Shown here: piece after piece, positions 1 to 8,078 of the stretch
Layout: each line of letters starts with the position of its first letter
How positions within the stretch are numbered: position 1 is the stretch's first letter
From: Sphingobacteriales bacterium
GTDB taxonomy: Bacteria > Bacteroidota > Bacteroidia > Chitinophagales > Chitinophagaceae
Length of the DNA stretch: 61,395 nucleotides
Direction: 5' to 3'
Assembly: GCA_900299255.1 (NCBI GenBank)
Contig: OMJB01000122.1
Location: 1 to 61,395, forward strand
Translations under genes and position numbers: made by a program
Notes under the pieces: model-generated
Databases searched by the model: none
What the model was told of the DNA's origin: nothing
What the model saw: only the letters and a program-made list of their open reading frames with translations

Positions 1-296
1 GTGCCAGTACCCGCACAGGTGTTAATAATTCCCGAATAATCTACCCGACGAATGCGGGCATAACCTGAGCCGCCATACCAGGTGCCAATATAAAAGCCCC
101 CAACCATGTCAGAAGCAACGGACCAGGGCCAATAAATCATTGCTGAAGTAGCTGGCCCGCCATCTCCACTATAACCCCAGGTGCCGTTTCCGGCTACAGT
201 CGTAATAATTTGGGCATTGGAATTTGAAAAAATGGAAAGCGCAAAAACAAAAGTAAAAGCGAGGAGCCGACAGGATTTGTAAAAGAAGTGGGTCAT
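1..296 (-). CDS. NHL-repeat secreted protein, N-terminal part only
   Basis: The gene runs off the left edge; only the first 98 residues are visible. The start is the ATG at 296-294. The N-terminus is a signal peptide (MTHFFYKSCRLLAFTFVFAL, then a small-residue stretch ending SNAQ). The mature part begins TTVAGNGTWGYSGDGGPATS, the glycine-rich pattern typical of NHL/SMP-30-type beta-propeller blades. Such proteins in Bacteroidota are usually large, exported and often carry a type IX sorting domain at the far end, which cannot be checked here. Function beyond a secreted beta-propeller is unknown. Confidence 0.75.
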   Translation of the reverse strand, partial: MTHFFYKSCRLLAFTFVFALSIFSNSNAQIITTVAGNGTWGYSGDGGPATSAMIYWPWSVASDMVGGFYIGTWYGGSGYARIRRVDYSGIINTCAGTG

Positions 297-515
297 AATA
301 GTCAATTTGGTAGCAAGATAAGCTATATTTTTATTATTGAACATTTTTAAATTTCCACTGAGGTATTCACCTAAAGTGGCTACCCGATAATACAACTTTT
401 GGTTAAAAATCAACTGTTTTTACTCAATTACCAAAATTAGTTTCGTTGATGGGACCGAAAAGTAAAGACTTATTGTTTTTTATTCTACTTTTATCAGTTA
501 AACAAACAAGATTCA

Positions 516-1049
516 ATGAAAAACATTTTAGCAACAATAGTTTTGTCATTTAGTGTTGCTTTTTCGGCAACGGCTCAATATGAAAATACCCAAATAGCAG
601 TTGGGCAAAAAGCCCCTGATTTGGCTTTCAGTAACCCTGATGGCAAAAAAATAGTTTTATCTAAGATAAATGAAGGGCGTTACGTGCTGCTTGATTTCTG
701 GGCTTCCTGGTGTGGGCCATGCCGCCGCGCTAATCCCGGCCTGGTAAAAATGTATAAAGAGTATTCAGATAAAAAATTCAAAAATGCTAAAAACGGATTT
801 ACAGTTGTTAGTGTGTCTATGGACAAGGACAAGGAAAAATGGGTAAATGCTATTAAGGCGGATAACCTGCTGTGGCCATACCACATGAGCGACCTTGTTG
901 ACTGGAATACAGGCAATTGCGTACCTGCTAATACGTATGGAGTCCAGTTTATACCTCAAGGTTTCCTGATTGACCCTAATGGTAAGATTATCGGCAAGTA
1001 TAGCTCTGCTGAGGGAGCAGAAGAAGACCTCAAGAAGTTTTTATTATAA
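516..1049 (+). CDS. TlpA-like periplasmic thioredoxin-fold protein
   Basis: 177 residues. It begins with a signal peptide (about residues 1-20, ending ATAQ) and then a TlpA/AhpC-TSA type thioredoxin fold. The redox motif is WCGPC within LLDFWASWCGPCRRANP, and a cis-proline region follows near the C-terminus (VQFIPQGFLID). Members reduce or isomerise disulfides in periplasmic proteins, often in support of cytochrome c maturation. It is a single gene, divergent from the NHL gene on its left, with about 220 bp between them. The physiological partner cannot be told from context. Confidence 0.85.
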   Translation: MKNILATIVLSFSVAFSATAQYENTQIAVGQKAPDLAFSNPDGKKIVLSKINEGRYVLLDFWASWCGPCRRANPGLVKMYKEYSDKKFKNAKNGFTVVSVSMDKDKEKWVNAIKADNLLWPYHMSDLVDWNTGNCVPANTYGVQFIPQGFLIDPNGKIIGKYSSAEGAEEDLKKFLL

Positions 1050-1113
1050 TCACAGAATCCTTTTACCTGAATAGCTTTTTTTTACAAAGTCATGGATGAA
1101 TTAACTATTAATG

Positions 1114-1142
1114 TTGATTTTCTAATTTTTTTCGTACATTTG
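1114..1142 (+). promoter_or_regulatory. Bacteroidota promoter for rpmE2
   Basis: TTG at 1114-1116, an 18-nt spacer, then TACATTTG at 1135-1142, a full match to the TAnnTTTG -7 element. Transcription would start near 1148, giving a leader of about 40 nt before the ATG at 1190. Confidence 0.65.
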
Positions 1143-1189
1143 CACCCTTAATCACGCATGGCAAAATCCATGCATTAAACAATTATAAA

Positions 1190-1438
1190 ATGAAAAAAGG
1201 CATCCATCCTGAAGCTTACCGTTTAGTTGTATTTAAAGATACGTCAAACGAGCATACTTTTTTGACCCGTTCGGCGGCTCCAACCAAAGAAACAATCACC
1301 TGGGAAGATGGGAACGAATACCCACTGGTGAAAGTCGAAATTTCCAATACTTCTCATCCGTTTTATACTGGTAAATCAATGTTTGTTGATACAGCAGGCC
1401 GAATTGAAAAATTCAGGAAGCGCTACGAAAAGAAATAA
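1190..1438 (+). CDS. rpmE2: 50S ribosomal protein L31 type B
   Basis: 82 residues starting [17 protein letters not shown], the standard type B L31 form. It contains no cysteine at all, so it is the zinc-independent paralogue type rather than the zinc-ribbon type A. It is a component of the large ribosomal subunit at the central protuberance. It is transcribed alone from its own promoter and is followed by a strong intrinsic terminator. Confidence 0.95.
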   Translation: MKKGIHPEAYRLVVFKDTSNEHTFLTRSAAPTKETITWEDGNEYPLVKVEISNTSHPFYTGKSMFVDTAGRIEKFRKRYEKK

Positions 1439-1473
1439 TAAACTACCGCATAACGACATTTTTATTGTACTTG

Positions 1474-1507
1474 AAAAATCCCTGCTTTGGTTGGGATTTT
1501 TTTAATT
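1474..1507 (+). terminator. Intrinsic terminator after rpmE2
   Basis: Stem AAAAATCCC (1474-1482), a 10-nt loop, then GGGATTTTTTT from 1493. The stem runs directly into a T tract. It ends 10 bp before the next start codon, so the glmU-like gene must have its own promoter or depend on read-through. Confidence 0.8.
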
Positions 1508-1517
1508 TTACCAAGTT

Positions 1518-2711
1518 ATGAATTACATACTTTTTGACGACTTTACCAGAGACCGCCTGTTGCCGTTTACACATACGCGCCCTGTAGCAGATATCAGGTG
1601 CGGTATACTTACAATGCGCGGCCGTTGGGAAACCTTACTCGGAAAAAAAACCAGCACCCTGACAGAAAACTATCTTCAGGAATTATACCCTGCCATTATG
1701 GTCGAAGAAAATATGTTCATCAATGGTGGAATATTGGGCAACGAAACACTGCTAGAGAAAATACAGGAACTGCCAGCTGAAACACTTTTGGTACAAGGCG
1801 AAATAATAATTGCTGCACGCACAATAAAACAACCTTTATCTGTGACTGAATTACTAACAGAGTTTAAGGGGCTGCAAACAACTGAATACCAGAAGGAAAT
1901 CATAAAACTGGAACACGTTTGGGATATTTTCACACTAAATGACAAAGCCATACGGTACGATTACGAGCTAATAACTAAAAACAGAATAAGTGCTGAAATT
2001 CCGGAAGGCGTTACTGTTACCGGCAAAGAAAATCTGTTCATAGAACAAGGAGCAAATATTTATGCAGGGTGTATTATCAATGCAGCAGCGGGCCCTGTGT
2101 ACATTGCTGCTGGTACAGAAGTTTTGGAAGGCACCCTGATGCGAGGCCCGGTAGCGGTATGTGAGCAGGCTGTTGTGAAAATGGGTGCAAAAATTTATGG
2201 AGCAACCACTATTGGCCCCGGATGTAAAGTAGGTGGTGAACTGAATAATGTGGTTATGTTTGCCAACAGCAACAAGGCTCATGACGGATATCTTGGCAAT
2301 GCAGTAATAGGCGAATGGTGCAATCTGGGAGCTGATACAAATTGCTCTAATCTGAAAAACAATTATGACGAAATAAAGATCTGGGACGAAGCTGAAAACA
2401 AATCTGTAAAAACCGGCCTTATTTTTTGCGGCCTTATGATGGGCGATCATTCTAAATGCGGCATTAATACTATGTTCAACACAGGTACTGTAGCCGGAGT
2501 ATCCTGCAATATTTTTGGCGGAGGTTTCCCCGAAAAATACATTCGATCGTTTACCTGGGGAGGAAATGAAGGCGTTACCAACTACAATTTTGACAGGGCT
2601 ATGGAAACCGCCGGAAAAATGATGGCAAGGCGTAACCATCAGATATCCCAAAAGGAAATTGCCATGTACAGATACATATACGACCTGCACCAGAAACCGG
2701 TAGTGCTGTAA
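1518..2711 (+). CDS. Alternative GlmU-like sugar-1-phosphate nucleotidylyltransferase/acyltransferase
   Basis: 397 residues. The N-terminal half begins MNYILFDDFTRDRLLPFTHT, characteristic of the Bacteroidota-type GlmU substitute (UDP-GlcNAc diphosphorylase/GlcN-1-P N-acetyltransferase family). The C-terminal half (about residues 175-350) is a left-handed beta-helix of hexapeptide repeats (for example GPVAVCEQAVVKMGAKIYGA) with the conserved NSNKAHDGYLGNAVIGEW segment. The predicted role is making UDP-N-acetylglucosamine for peptidoglycan and lipid A. It is shorter than classical GlmU (about 450 residues). A phosphohexomutase that could supply its substrate is encoded at 52536. Confidence 0.8.
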   Translation: MNYILFDDFTRDRLLPFTHTRPVADIRCGILTMRGRWETLLGKKTSTLTENYLQELYPAIMVEENMFINGGILGNETLLEKIQELPAETLLVQGEIIIAARTIKQPLSVTELLTEFKGLQTTEYQKEIIKLEHVWDIFTLNDKAIRYDYELITKNRISAEIPEGVTVTGKENLFIEQGANIYAGCIINAAAGPVYIAAGTEVLEGTLMRGPVAVCEQAVVKMGAKIYGATTIGPGCKVGGELNNVVMFANSNKAHDGYLGNAVIGEWCNLGADTNCSNLKNNYDEIKIWDEAENKSVKTGLIFCGLMMGDHSKCGINTMFNTGTVAGVSCNIFGGGFPEKYIRSFTWGGNEGVTNYNFDRAMETAGKMMARRNHQISQKEIAMYRYIYDLHQKPVVL

Positions 2712-2757
2712 AAATCTATAACGGGGAGGCAAACTATAAAGTTCCCACAGGCATTTG

Positions 2758-2765
2758 TATCTTTG
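2758..2765 (+). promoter_or_regulatory. -7 element for tpiA
   Basis: TATCTTTG matches TAnnTTTG. Transcription would start near 2771, about 30 nt before the tpiA ATG. No clear -33 TTTG is visible. Confidence 0.55.
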
Positions 2766-2799
2766 CGGCCATTAATTAATAAATTTTCAAAAACAACAT

Positions 2800-3561
2800 A
2801 TGCGTAAAAAAATAGTTGCAGGAAACTGGAAAATGAATCTGAACCTGAATGAAGGTGCACAGTTGGTAAACGACATTTTCAAAAACCTGCCTGCATTAAA
2901 TAGTAATAAACTGGTTGTTATCGCACCACCCTACCTTCATCTCACACAAACTGCGTCGCAGCTTGCCGGTATGGACTTTGTAATGTTGGGTGCGCAAAAC
3001 TGCCATCACGAAGCCTCAGGCGCATATACCGGTGAAGTTGCCGCATCTATGCTTAAAAGTGCAGAGGTGAACTATGTAATCATTGGCCACTCAGAAAGAA
3101 GGGAATACTGCAAAGAAGACGATGCAATGCTGGCTAAAAAGGTAAACCAGGCACTGAACAACGAAATGCAGGTTATTTTTTGCTGCGGAGAGCCGCTGGA
3201 AATACGCGATGCAGGTACCATGAATCAATATGTAGAATCGCAGGTAAAAGCCGGGCTGTTTCACCTAAATGCTGAACAATTTAAGAATGTTGTCATTGCA
3301 TATGAACCAATTTGGGCCATCGGCACCGGCCGCACTGCCAGTTCGGCACAGGCACAGGATATGCACGCACATATCCGCAGTGTTGTTGCTGCACATTTTG
3401 GAGCAGGCATTGCGGGGGAAATATCCATCCTATATGGCGGTAGCTGTAAGCCTTCAAATGCTGCCGAATTATTTGCCTGCCCAGACGTAGACGGAGGGCT
3501 GATTGGCGGAGCTTCACTTAAAGCCAGCGATTTTATTGGAATTATTGAGGCGATGCAGTAA
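2800..3561 (+). CDS. tpiA: Triosephosphate isomerase
   Basis: 253 residues, full length for the family. It interconverts dihydroxyacetone phosphate and glyceraldehyde 3-phosphate in glycolysis. Visible landmarks are the N-terminal MRKKIVAGNWKMNLN (Asn and Lys of the active site), IIGHSERR (electrophilic His), the catalytic Glu in AYEPIWAIGTG, and the phosphate-binding ILYGGS. It stands alone, with its own promoter and a tRNA gene downstream. Confidence 0.97.
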   Translation: MRKKIVAGNWKMNLNLNEGAQLVNDIFKNLPALNSNKLVVIAPPYLHLTQTASQLAGMDFVMLGAQNCHHEASGAYTGEVAASMLKSAEVNYVIIGHSERREYCKEDDAMLAKKVNQALNNEMQVIFCCGEPLEIRDAGTMNQYVESQVKAGLFHLNAEQFKNVVIAYEPIWAIGTGRTASSAQAQDMHAHIRSVVAAHFGAGIAGEISILYGGSCKPSNAAELFACPDVDGGLIGGASLKASDFIGIIEAMQ

Positions 3562-3577
3562 ATATTACCAGACAAAT

Positions 3578-3608
3578 TTTGCAGGAATAAAAAACTTACC
3601 TACCTTTG
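3578..3608 (+). promoter_or_regulatory. Consensus promoter for tRNA-Glu
   Basis: TTTG (3578-3581), exactly 19 nt, TACCTTTG (3601-3608). This matches the Bacteroidota -33/-7 consensus at every fixed position. It lies about 90 bp before the mature tRNA, implying a processed 5' leader. Confidence 0.75.
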
Positions 3609-3700
3609 CACTCCCAAAAACACGGTATTGTTATAAATTGGGTTTGCGGATTTTCTGATTTCATTTGCAATTTGAAACAGAAATGTTTGACCAGGTAAAT

Positions 3701-3772
3701 GGCGCGTTGGTCAATCGGCTAAGACGCCTCCCTTTCACGGAGGAATGACGGGTTCGACTCCCGTACGTGCTA
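3701..3772 (+). tRNA. tRNA-Glu (anticodon TTC)
   Basis: A cloverleaf can be folded by eye. The acceptor stem GGCGCGT pairs with ACGTGCT using two G-U pairs. The D stem is GTC/GAC, the anticodon stem is CCTCC/GGAGG around loop CTTTCAC, and the T arm is ACGGG-TTCGACT-CCCGT. Discriminator is A; the CCA end is not encoded. Anticodon TTC reads GAA/GAG. Confidence 0.93.
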
Positions 3773-3783
3773 CACAGAAAATG

Positions 3784-3818
3784 AGGCTGCCTAAACAGGG
3801 CAGCCTTCTTCTTTTCTT
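3784..3818 (+). terminator. Intrinsic terminator after tRNA-Glu
   Basis: AGGCTGCC (3784-3791), loop, GGCAGCCT (3799-3806), followed by a pyrimidine tract TCTTCTTTTCTT. It starts 12 nt after the tRNA. Confidence 0.8.
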
Positions 3819-3836
3819 AGACTGCCTTGATCCTGA

Positions 3837-3855
3837 TTTAAGACGCAGTCTTAAA
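3837..3855. repeat. Short perfect palindrome
   Basis: TTTAAGAC-GCA-GTCTTAAA, an 8-bp perfect inverted repeat with a 3-nt loop, immediately after the tRNA terminator. It could be a second hairpin or a protein site. No T tract follows. Confidence 0.6.
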
Positions 3856-3891
3856 CCAGTGGGGGCCTGCTAAGCGCGAGTGTTGCCTGTA

Positions 3892-3949
3892 AGAAAATAA
3901 GACCTGCAACGGCGAAAGACCTACAATGGCGAAAAAAAACTTATTTTCT
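3892..3949. repeat. Inverted repeat enclosing two tandem 17-bp units
   Basis: AGAAAATAAG (3892-3901) and CTTATTTTCT (3940-3949) are perfect 10-bp inverted copies. The loop contains two abutting 17-bp direct repeats, GACCTGCAACGGCGAAA (3901-3917) and GACCTACAATGGCGAAA (3918-3934), which differ at two positions. It lies 50 bp before the lipoprotein start. Function is unknown. Confidence 0.7.
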
Positions 3950-3999
3950 ATATATATTAATCAGACGGGGGATTACGTTTACTTTGTAGAAAAATTGCT

Positions 4000-4685
4000 A
4001 TGAGACTATTGACCAAGTCCGCATTTTACCTTTTATTGCTTATTTCAGAATTTGCCACTTGCAAGAAAAAGAAGATTCACCGGTACAAAATGGGATTACG
4101 AGAATTAAAAATATAGGAAATTACCGGTATTTAATTTACGATGATAAATGGAGGCTAATAATAGATACAATCAACAATGACACAAAAATAACTTACACCT
4201 ATTATCCGGATTCGATAGTATTAAAATACTATGAAAACAGCCATAGTATTTCAGATGTCATAATATATCATTTGAATTCTGCAGGACTTGCTGACAGTAT
4301 TTACGGACATACCAAATACAATATATTACAACCCGAAAAACGCAACTATAATGCAGACGGTTATTTGTCAAGTAAAATCGTATACAATTATGTAACGAAT
4401 GATGTAGTTAATTATCATGCTTACATAATAAGTAATGGAAATATTTTCTATGACTCAATTATAGAAAGAACATATGACACGACTCACTTGAATTCAATAG
4501 GGAATGAATACATGGGTTTGTCGTTCTTAGGCAAATCATCCCGAAATCCAATAATTACGGAAAAGAACACAACTCCCTGGTACCAAAAAACAATAAACTA
4601 CACATATACCTATGATGAAAAAAATCGAATAAAGACAGTGTCCACTGATGGCGGTGCTTCTACTACAGCTTATACTTATTATTGA
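4000..4685 (+). pseudogene. Lipoprotein gene interrupted by a one-base frameshift
   Basis: An ATG at 4000 opens a lipoprotein signal (MRLLTKSAFYLLLLISEFAT, then Cys and a Lys run) in one frame, which stops after 38 codons. The rest of the protein is in another frame from about 4062 to 4685, beginning QEKEDSPVQNG and ending in YD-repeat-like sequence (YTYDEKNRIKTVSTDGG). The only start for the body frame alone is a TTG at 4059 with no signal peptide. Adding one A to the A5 run at 4066-4070 would give Cys-KKKEDSP, a normal Bacteroidota surface-lipoprotein N-terminus. It could be a real mutation, slippage-based expression, or a sequencing error. The gene is visibly more AT-rich than its neighbours. 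The body is a hypothetical RHS/YD-like protein of unknown function. Confidence 0.7.
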
Positions 4686-4841
4686 GCATATAAATAAATG
4701 TGCTTTAATAAAACAATTATTCCATGAATATGTTAACCCCTCAAATTTTGTTTGATTGATTAGGTAAGTTAAAAAAGGTTGTTTACACTTAAAGCAATGA
4801 TTTGCGAATAGGAATAGATGTTGTTATCTACCCCCGCCTCA

Positions 4842-4873
4842 TTTTAAAATTCAAAAAAGATAGTTTACTTTTG
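4842..4873 (+). promoter_or_regulatory. Promoter for the carrier protein/acyltransferase operon
   Basis: TACTTTTG at 4866-4873 matches TAnnTTTG, with TTTT at 4842-4845 in the -33 position. The predicted start of transcription falls at about 4879, on the ATG of the first gene, so the message may be leaderless. Confidence 0.5.
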
Positions 4874-4878
4874 TGGGT

Positions 4879-5133
4879 ATGGATAATGAGATTATCGAGA
4901 ATATTAATGCGTTGCTAACTGAGGAGTTTGAACTGGAACCAGGGCAGATTACGCCTGAGGCTGATCTGAAAAATACGCTGGACCTGGATAGCCTTGATTA
5001 TATTGACCTGGTGGCTCTGACTGAGTCGAACTTCGGATTTAAGATGAAGCCGGAGGATTTCAATGATATCGTTACCTTCAAAGATTTCTACGCCTACATT
5101 GATTCCAATATCAAGAAGAAGGAGGTTATATGA
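4879..5133 (+). CDS. Acyl carrier protein
   Basis: 84 residues from the ATG at 4879; a GTG two codons earlier (4873) lies inside the -7 promoter element and is less likely. The phosphopantetheine site is the Ser of LDLDSLDYIDLV (Ser38). It carries acyl or polyene chains as thioesters. It opens a five-gene plus-strand operon; its stop overlaps the next start as ATGA. Two carrier proteins in one region (the other at 21711), only about 16.6 kb apart, indicate dedicated rather than fatty-acid-synthesis carriers. In aryl-polyene and flexirubin loci such carriers sit beside the acyltransferase, as here. Confidence 0.88.
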   Translation: MDNEIIENINALLTEEFELEPGQITPEADLKNTLDLDSLDYIDLVALTESNFGFKMKPEDFNDIVTFKDFYAYIDSNIKKKEVI

Positions 5134-6011
5134 GCCAGGAGTGGCAAGGTAAATCCAAAGGAAATACGCTAGGTTACAGGATTTTCATTGCGCTTTTAAA
5201 GTTTGCAGGCATACAACCAGCTTATTTTCTACTCAGGTTTGTAGCCTTTTACTATTTTCTATTTTCCTGGTCATCATCCAGGCACATCAAAAGCTTTCTG
5301 AGTAAGCGGCTTGGGTACAACCGCTGGCAGACTATTAAAGGGCTGTACAAGAATTACTACGTTTTCGGGCAGTCGCTGATAGACAAAATAGTGGTGATGT
5401 CTAACCAGAAGGTGCCGTATACCTTTGAGTTTGACGGTGAGCACCGTCTGGAAGAGATCATACAGGGCGGCAGGGGCGGCATACTAATAGGCTCACATAC
5501 AGGCAATTACGAGCTGGCAGGCTACTACTTCAAGCGGCTGACGATGAAGGTGAACATCGTAATGGTGGACAATGAGCGGGAGCAGATAAAAGAGTACCTT
5601 GAATCTGTGATGAGCGACAGGAACCTGAATATCATTTACATTAAGGAGGATATGTCGCATGTATATGAGATCAGCAAGGCATTGCAGAACAATGAGCTGA
5701 TAGCCATACATGGCGACAGGTATGTAGCAGGCAGCAGAACGGTGACAGGGAACCTGTTTGGTGCTGAAGCTAAATTCCCGATGGGACCATTTATACTGGC
5801 TACTACATTTAAAGTGCCGGTGGCGTATGTGTTCTGCTTTAAGGAAACAGATACGCACTACCACCTGTACACCTCTCAGCCCAGGGAATACACCGACAAT
5901 AAGAAAACAGCGATACCAGCGGCCCTTAAAGACTATACGGACGAACTGGAAAGCAAAATGAGGAAGTACCCTGAGCAATGGTTTAACTACTATAATTTCT
6001 GGCAGGAATGA
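5130..6011 (+). CDS. LpxL/HtrB-type lysophospholipid acyltransferase
   Basis: 293 residues with an N-terminal hydrophobic segment and a lipid A acyltransferase fold. The H-x4-[DE] type catalytic motif is in GSHTGNYELAGYY. The second conserved block is IAIHGDRYVAGSRTV. It moves an acyl chain from a carrier protein to a membrane acceptor. It overlaps the carrier gene upstream and the deacetylase downstream, so the carrier at 4879 is the likely donor. Its presence in a pigment-like module rather than beside lipid A genes suggests a lipid anchor for the pigment. Confidence 0.85.
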   Translation: MSQEWQGKSKGNTLGYRIFIALLKFAGIQPAYFLLRFVAFYYFLFSWSSSRHIKSFLSKRLGYNRWQTIKGLYKNYYVFGQSLIDKIVVMSNQKVPYTFEFDGEHRLEEIIQGGRGGILIGSHTGNYELAGYYFKRLTMKVNIVMVDNEREQIKEYLESVMSDRNLNIIYIKEDMSHVYEISKALQNNELIAIHGDRYVAGSRTVTGNLFGAEAKFPMGPFILATTFKVPVAYVFCFKETDTHYHLYTSQPREYTDNKKTAIPAALKDYTDELESKMRKYPEQWFNYYNFWQE

Positions 6012-6781
6012 AACTGAGAAGGCTGCATGTGATTCCGTTGCTGCTGCTGGTAATATTGGTTATGACCAGCACCGGCTACCCTGTAATCATGTGGTGGGGG
6101 TTTGCTGCCGTAGTGCTGCTGCAAATAGGCATAGTAGTCTATGGCTGTATCAATATACAATCGGGGTATTTTGTGCAGGCACTGTGCAAGGGTAAGAATG
6201 AAGAAAAAATTGTAGCCCTGACGTTTGACGATGGACCCAATGCCACCTATAGCGGTAACATACTGGATACGCTTAAAAAGTATGACGTACGTGCCGCCTT
6301 TTTTGTAATAGGCCGAAACATTGAGGGCAACGAGGCTATTCTGAAAAGAATGGATGCTGAGGGGCATGTAATAGGCAATCACAGCTATTCGCACCACTTC
6401 TGGTTTGACATGTACAGCACCAAGAAAATGGTTGCCGACATGCACCAGGCCGATGCAGAGATAAAGAAAGTAACTGGCAAACTGGTAAGATTGTTCAGGC
6501 CGCCATACGGTGTTACTAACCCAAATATTAAAAGCACTATCAAAAAAACCGGCTACATACCCGTGGGATGGAGTGTACGGTCGATGGACACAGCGGCGAA
6601 AAACAAGGCTCAGCTGCTGGCGAAGATTAACAATCAATTACAACCGGGTGCCATAATATTGCTACACGATTCAATGGAGCTGACAGCGGCAGTGTTGCCT
6701 GAGCTTATTGAATCTATTCAGGCCAAAGGATACAAAATAACAGGGCTAGATGAACTGCTAAACATAAGGGCTTATGCGTAG
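6008..6781 (+). CDS. Polysaccharide deacetylase family (CE4) membrane protein
   Basis: 257 residues. Two N-terminal membrane segments (about 8-22 and 26-46) are followed by a NodB domain with all five CE4 motifs: TFDDGP (Asp74/Asp75), HSYSH (His125, His129), RPPYG, GWSV and ILLHD. The metal triad is complete, so it should be active on an N-acetyl or other acyl amide group. It overlaps the acyltransferase by 4 nt and the LolA gene by 8 nt. Its substrate in this module is unknown. Confidence 0.87.
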   Translation: MKLRRLHVIPLLLLVILVMTSTGYPVIMWWGFAAVVLLQIGIVVYGCINIQSGYFVQALCKGKNEEKIVALTFDDGPNATYSGNILDTLKKYDVRAAFFVIGRNIEGNEAILKRMDAEGHVIGNHSYSHHFWFDMYSTKKMVADMHQADAEIKKVTGKLVRLFRPPYGVTNPNIKSTIKKTGYIPVGWSVRSMDTAAKNKAQLLAKINNQLQPGAIILLHDSMELTAAVLPELIESIQAKGYKITGLDELLNIRAYA

Positions 6782-7406
6782 AACGATCTTTATTATTTTT
6801 TATTTTCTGACAATACAACTGCAGGCTCAGACAGCAGGCTACAAGCCGGTGGCCAACAGCGATGAATTCAAGAAGCAATTTGCAAAAGCCGCACAGGCAA
6901 CCCAGACGATACAATGCGATTTTGTGCAGGAAAAAAACCTGAGTATGATGGCAGACAAGATAGTATCGAAGGGGAAATTCTGGTTTAAGAGAGATAATAA
7001 AGTTAGGATGGAATATGAGAAACCATCGTATTACCTGCTGGTAATCAATGGCACGAACATAAAGACCAAGGACGGGCAGAAGGAGAATAAAGTGTCTGCA
7101 AAATCGAACAAGATATTTGAGCAGGTGAACAATATGATGATAGATTGTGTGCAGGGAACGGCACTGGATAACAAGAATTTTACCAACAAACTATTTGAAA
7201 ATGGCTCTGCATACCTGGTAGAGCTTACTGCAGCCAATAAGAGCCTGAAGGGTATTTTCAAGACCATAAATCTGACGGTGGACAAGAAGGACTATACTGT
7301 AACCAAGATAGATATGCAGGAGCAATCGGGTGATAATACGGTTATCAGTTTTCAGCACAGGTTAACGAATGTAAATATCAAGGATGAGGTATTTTCGGTT
7401 AAGTGA
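6774..7406 (+). CDS. LolA-type outer-membrane lipid/lipoprotein carrier
   Basis: 210 residues with a signal peptide ending in LQAQ and a LolA fold (IQCDFVQEKNLSMM, then SKGKFWFKRDNKVRMEYEKP). LolA proteins carry a lipidated cargo through the periplasm in a hydrophobic cavity. A LolA copy beside an MMPL exporter and acyltransferases is a hallmark of aryl-polyene and flexirubin clusters, where it is thought to deliver the lipid-linked pigment to the outer membrane. It overlaps the next gene by 23 nt. Confidence 0.87.
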   Translation: MRRTIFIIFYFLTIQLQAQTAGYKPVANSDEFKKQFAKAAQATQTIQCDFVQEKNLSMMADKIVSKGKFWFKRDNKVRMEYEKPSYYLLVINGTNIKTKDGQKENKVSAKSNKIFEQVNNMMIDCVQGTALDNKNFTNKLFENGSAYLVELTAANKSLKGIFKTINLTVDKKDYTVTKIDMQEQSGDNTVISFQHRLTNVNIKDEVFSVK

Positions 7407-8058
7407 GCCAATAAGTGAAAAGTTAAAAGTTACAACCTCAAAGTGGCTTTGGGTAGCCGCTATAGTTTGCTTTTCCGGATGCAGTTCTTACTATAAACAT
7501 TTAGTGCCGGGCAAGGGAGATGTGCATTGTATAGAGCAGTTCACACCACAGTATGTATCTACCATGTACAGTGCCTATGTAGATGTAACAAAGCACCACT
7601 TCAGCGGGATTTTGTTTATTAAGCAAATGCCGGATAGCAGTACAAGAATAGTTTTTGCAAATGAGATAGGTGTAAAGTTCTTTGACTTTTCGTTTTCGAA
7701 AGAGGGTGAGTTTACCAAGAACTATATACTTGAGAAGATGGATAAAAAGGCTGTGGTACTTGCGCTTAGAAATGATCTGAAACTGGTACTACTCCACCCT
7801 AGCCTTAACAACGCTACTGTGCTCACCGACAATACAAATAACTTTGTTGCCGTGCCTAATAAAAAAGGGAACGACTACTATGTAACGAACAAGGATTGCA
7901 CGCGACTGGTGCGTATTGAAAAATCATCGAAACGGAAGCCGGTGGTGGTGGCTGAGCTGATGGATTACAAAAACGGCATACCGGACAGTGTGCATATTCA
8001 GCATAAAAATTTCAAATTCAGTATTGCGCTGAAAAAGGTAGAAAAAGAAAAGCAGTAA
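7384..8058 (+). CDS. Hypothetical lipoprotein, possible LolA acceptor
   Basis: 224 residues. The lipobox is AIVCFSGC-SS with Cys at about residue 33. The start at 7384 overlaps the LolA stop, and the N-terminal tail before the hydrophobic segment is long (about 20 residues), so a later start is possible. The mature domain is beta-rich, with no motif I can name. Aryl-polyene loci carry a small lipoprotein next to LolA, so a LolB-like acceptor role is a reasonable inference. It is the last gene of the plus-strand operon and converges on the 108-residue gene 20 bp away. Confidence 0.7.
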   Translation: MRYFRLSEPISEKLKVTTSKWLWVAAIVCFSGCSSYYKHLVPGKGDVHCIEQFTPQYVSTMYSAYVDVTKHHFSGILFIKQMPDSSTRIVFANEIGVKFFDFSFSKEGEFTKNYILEKMDKKAVVLALRNDLKLVLLHPSLNNATVLTDNTNNFVAVPNKKGNDYYVTNKDCTRLVRIEKSSKRKPVVVAELMDYKNGIPDSVHIQHKNFKFSIALKKVEKEKQ

Positions 8059-8078
8059 AATTGTAGCGGCCTGCCTTA

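Noticed and set aside
1968-2732. Antisense frame of 254 codons inside the alternative glmU
   Set aside because: The sense strand carries a continuous hexapeptide-repeat protein; the reverse frame shows no motifs and no promoter.
3901-3934. Tandem 17-bp units as a tiny CRISPR array
   Set aside because: The two units abut with no spacer and are far too short and too few; they are reported as a tandem repeat instead.
4686-4872. Attachment-site repeat of the tRNA-Glu 3' end downstream of the AT-rich patch
   Set aside because: I looked for a second copy of the tRNA 3' sequence in this stretch and found none.
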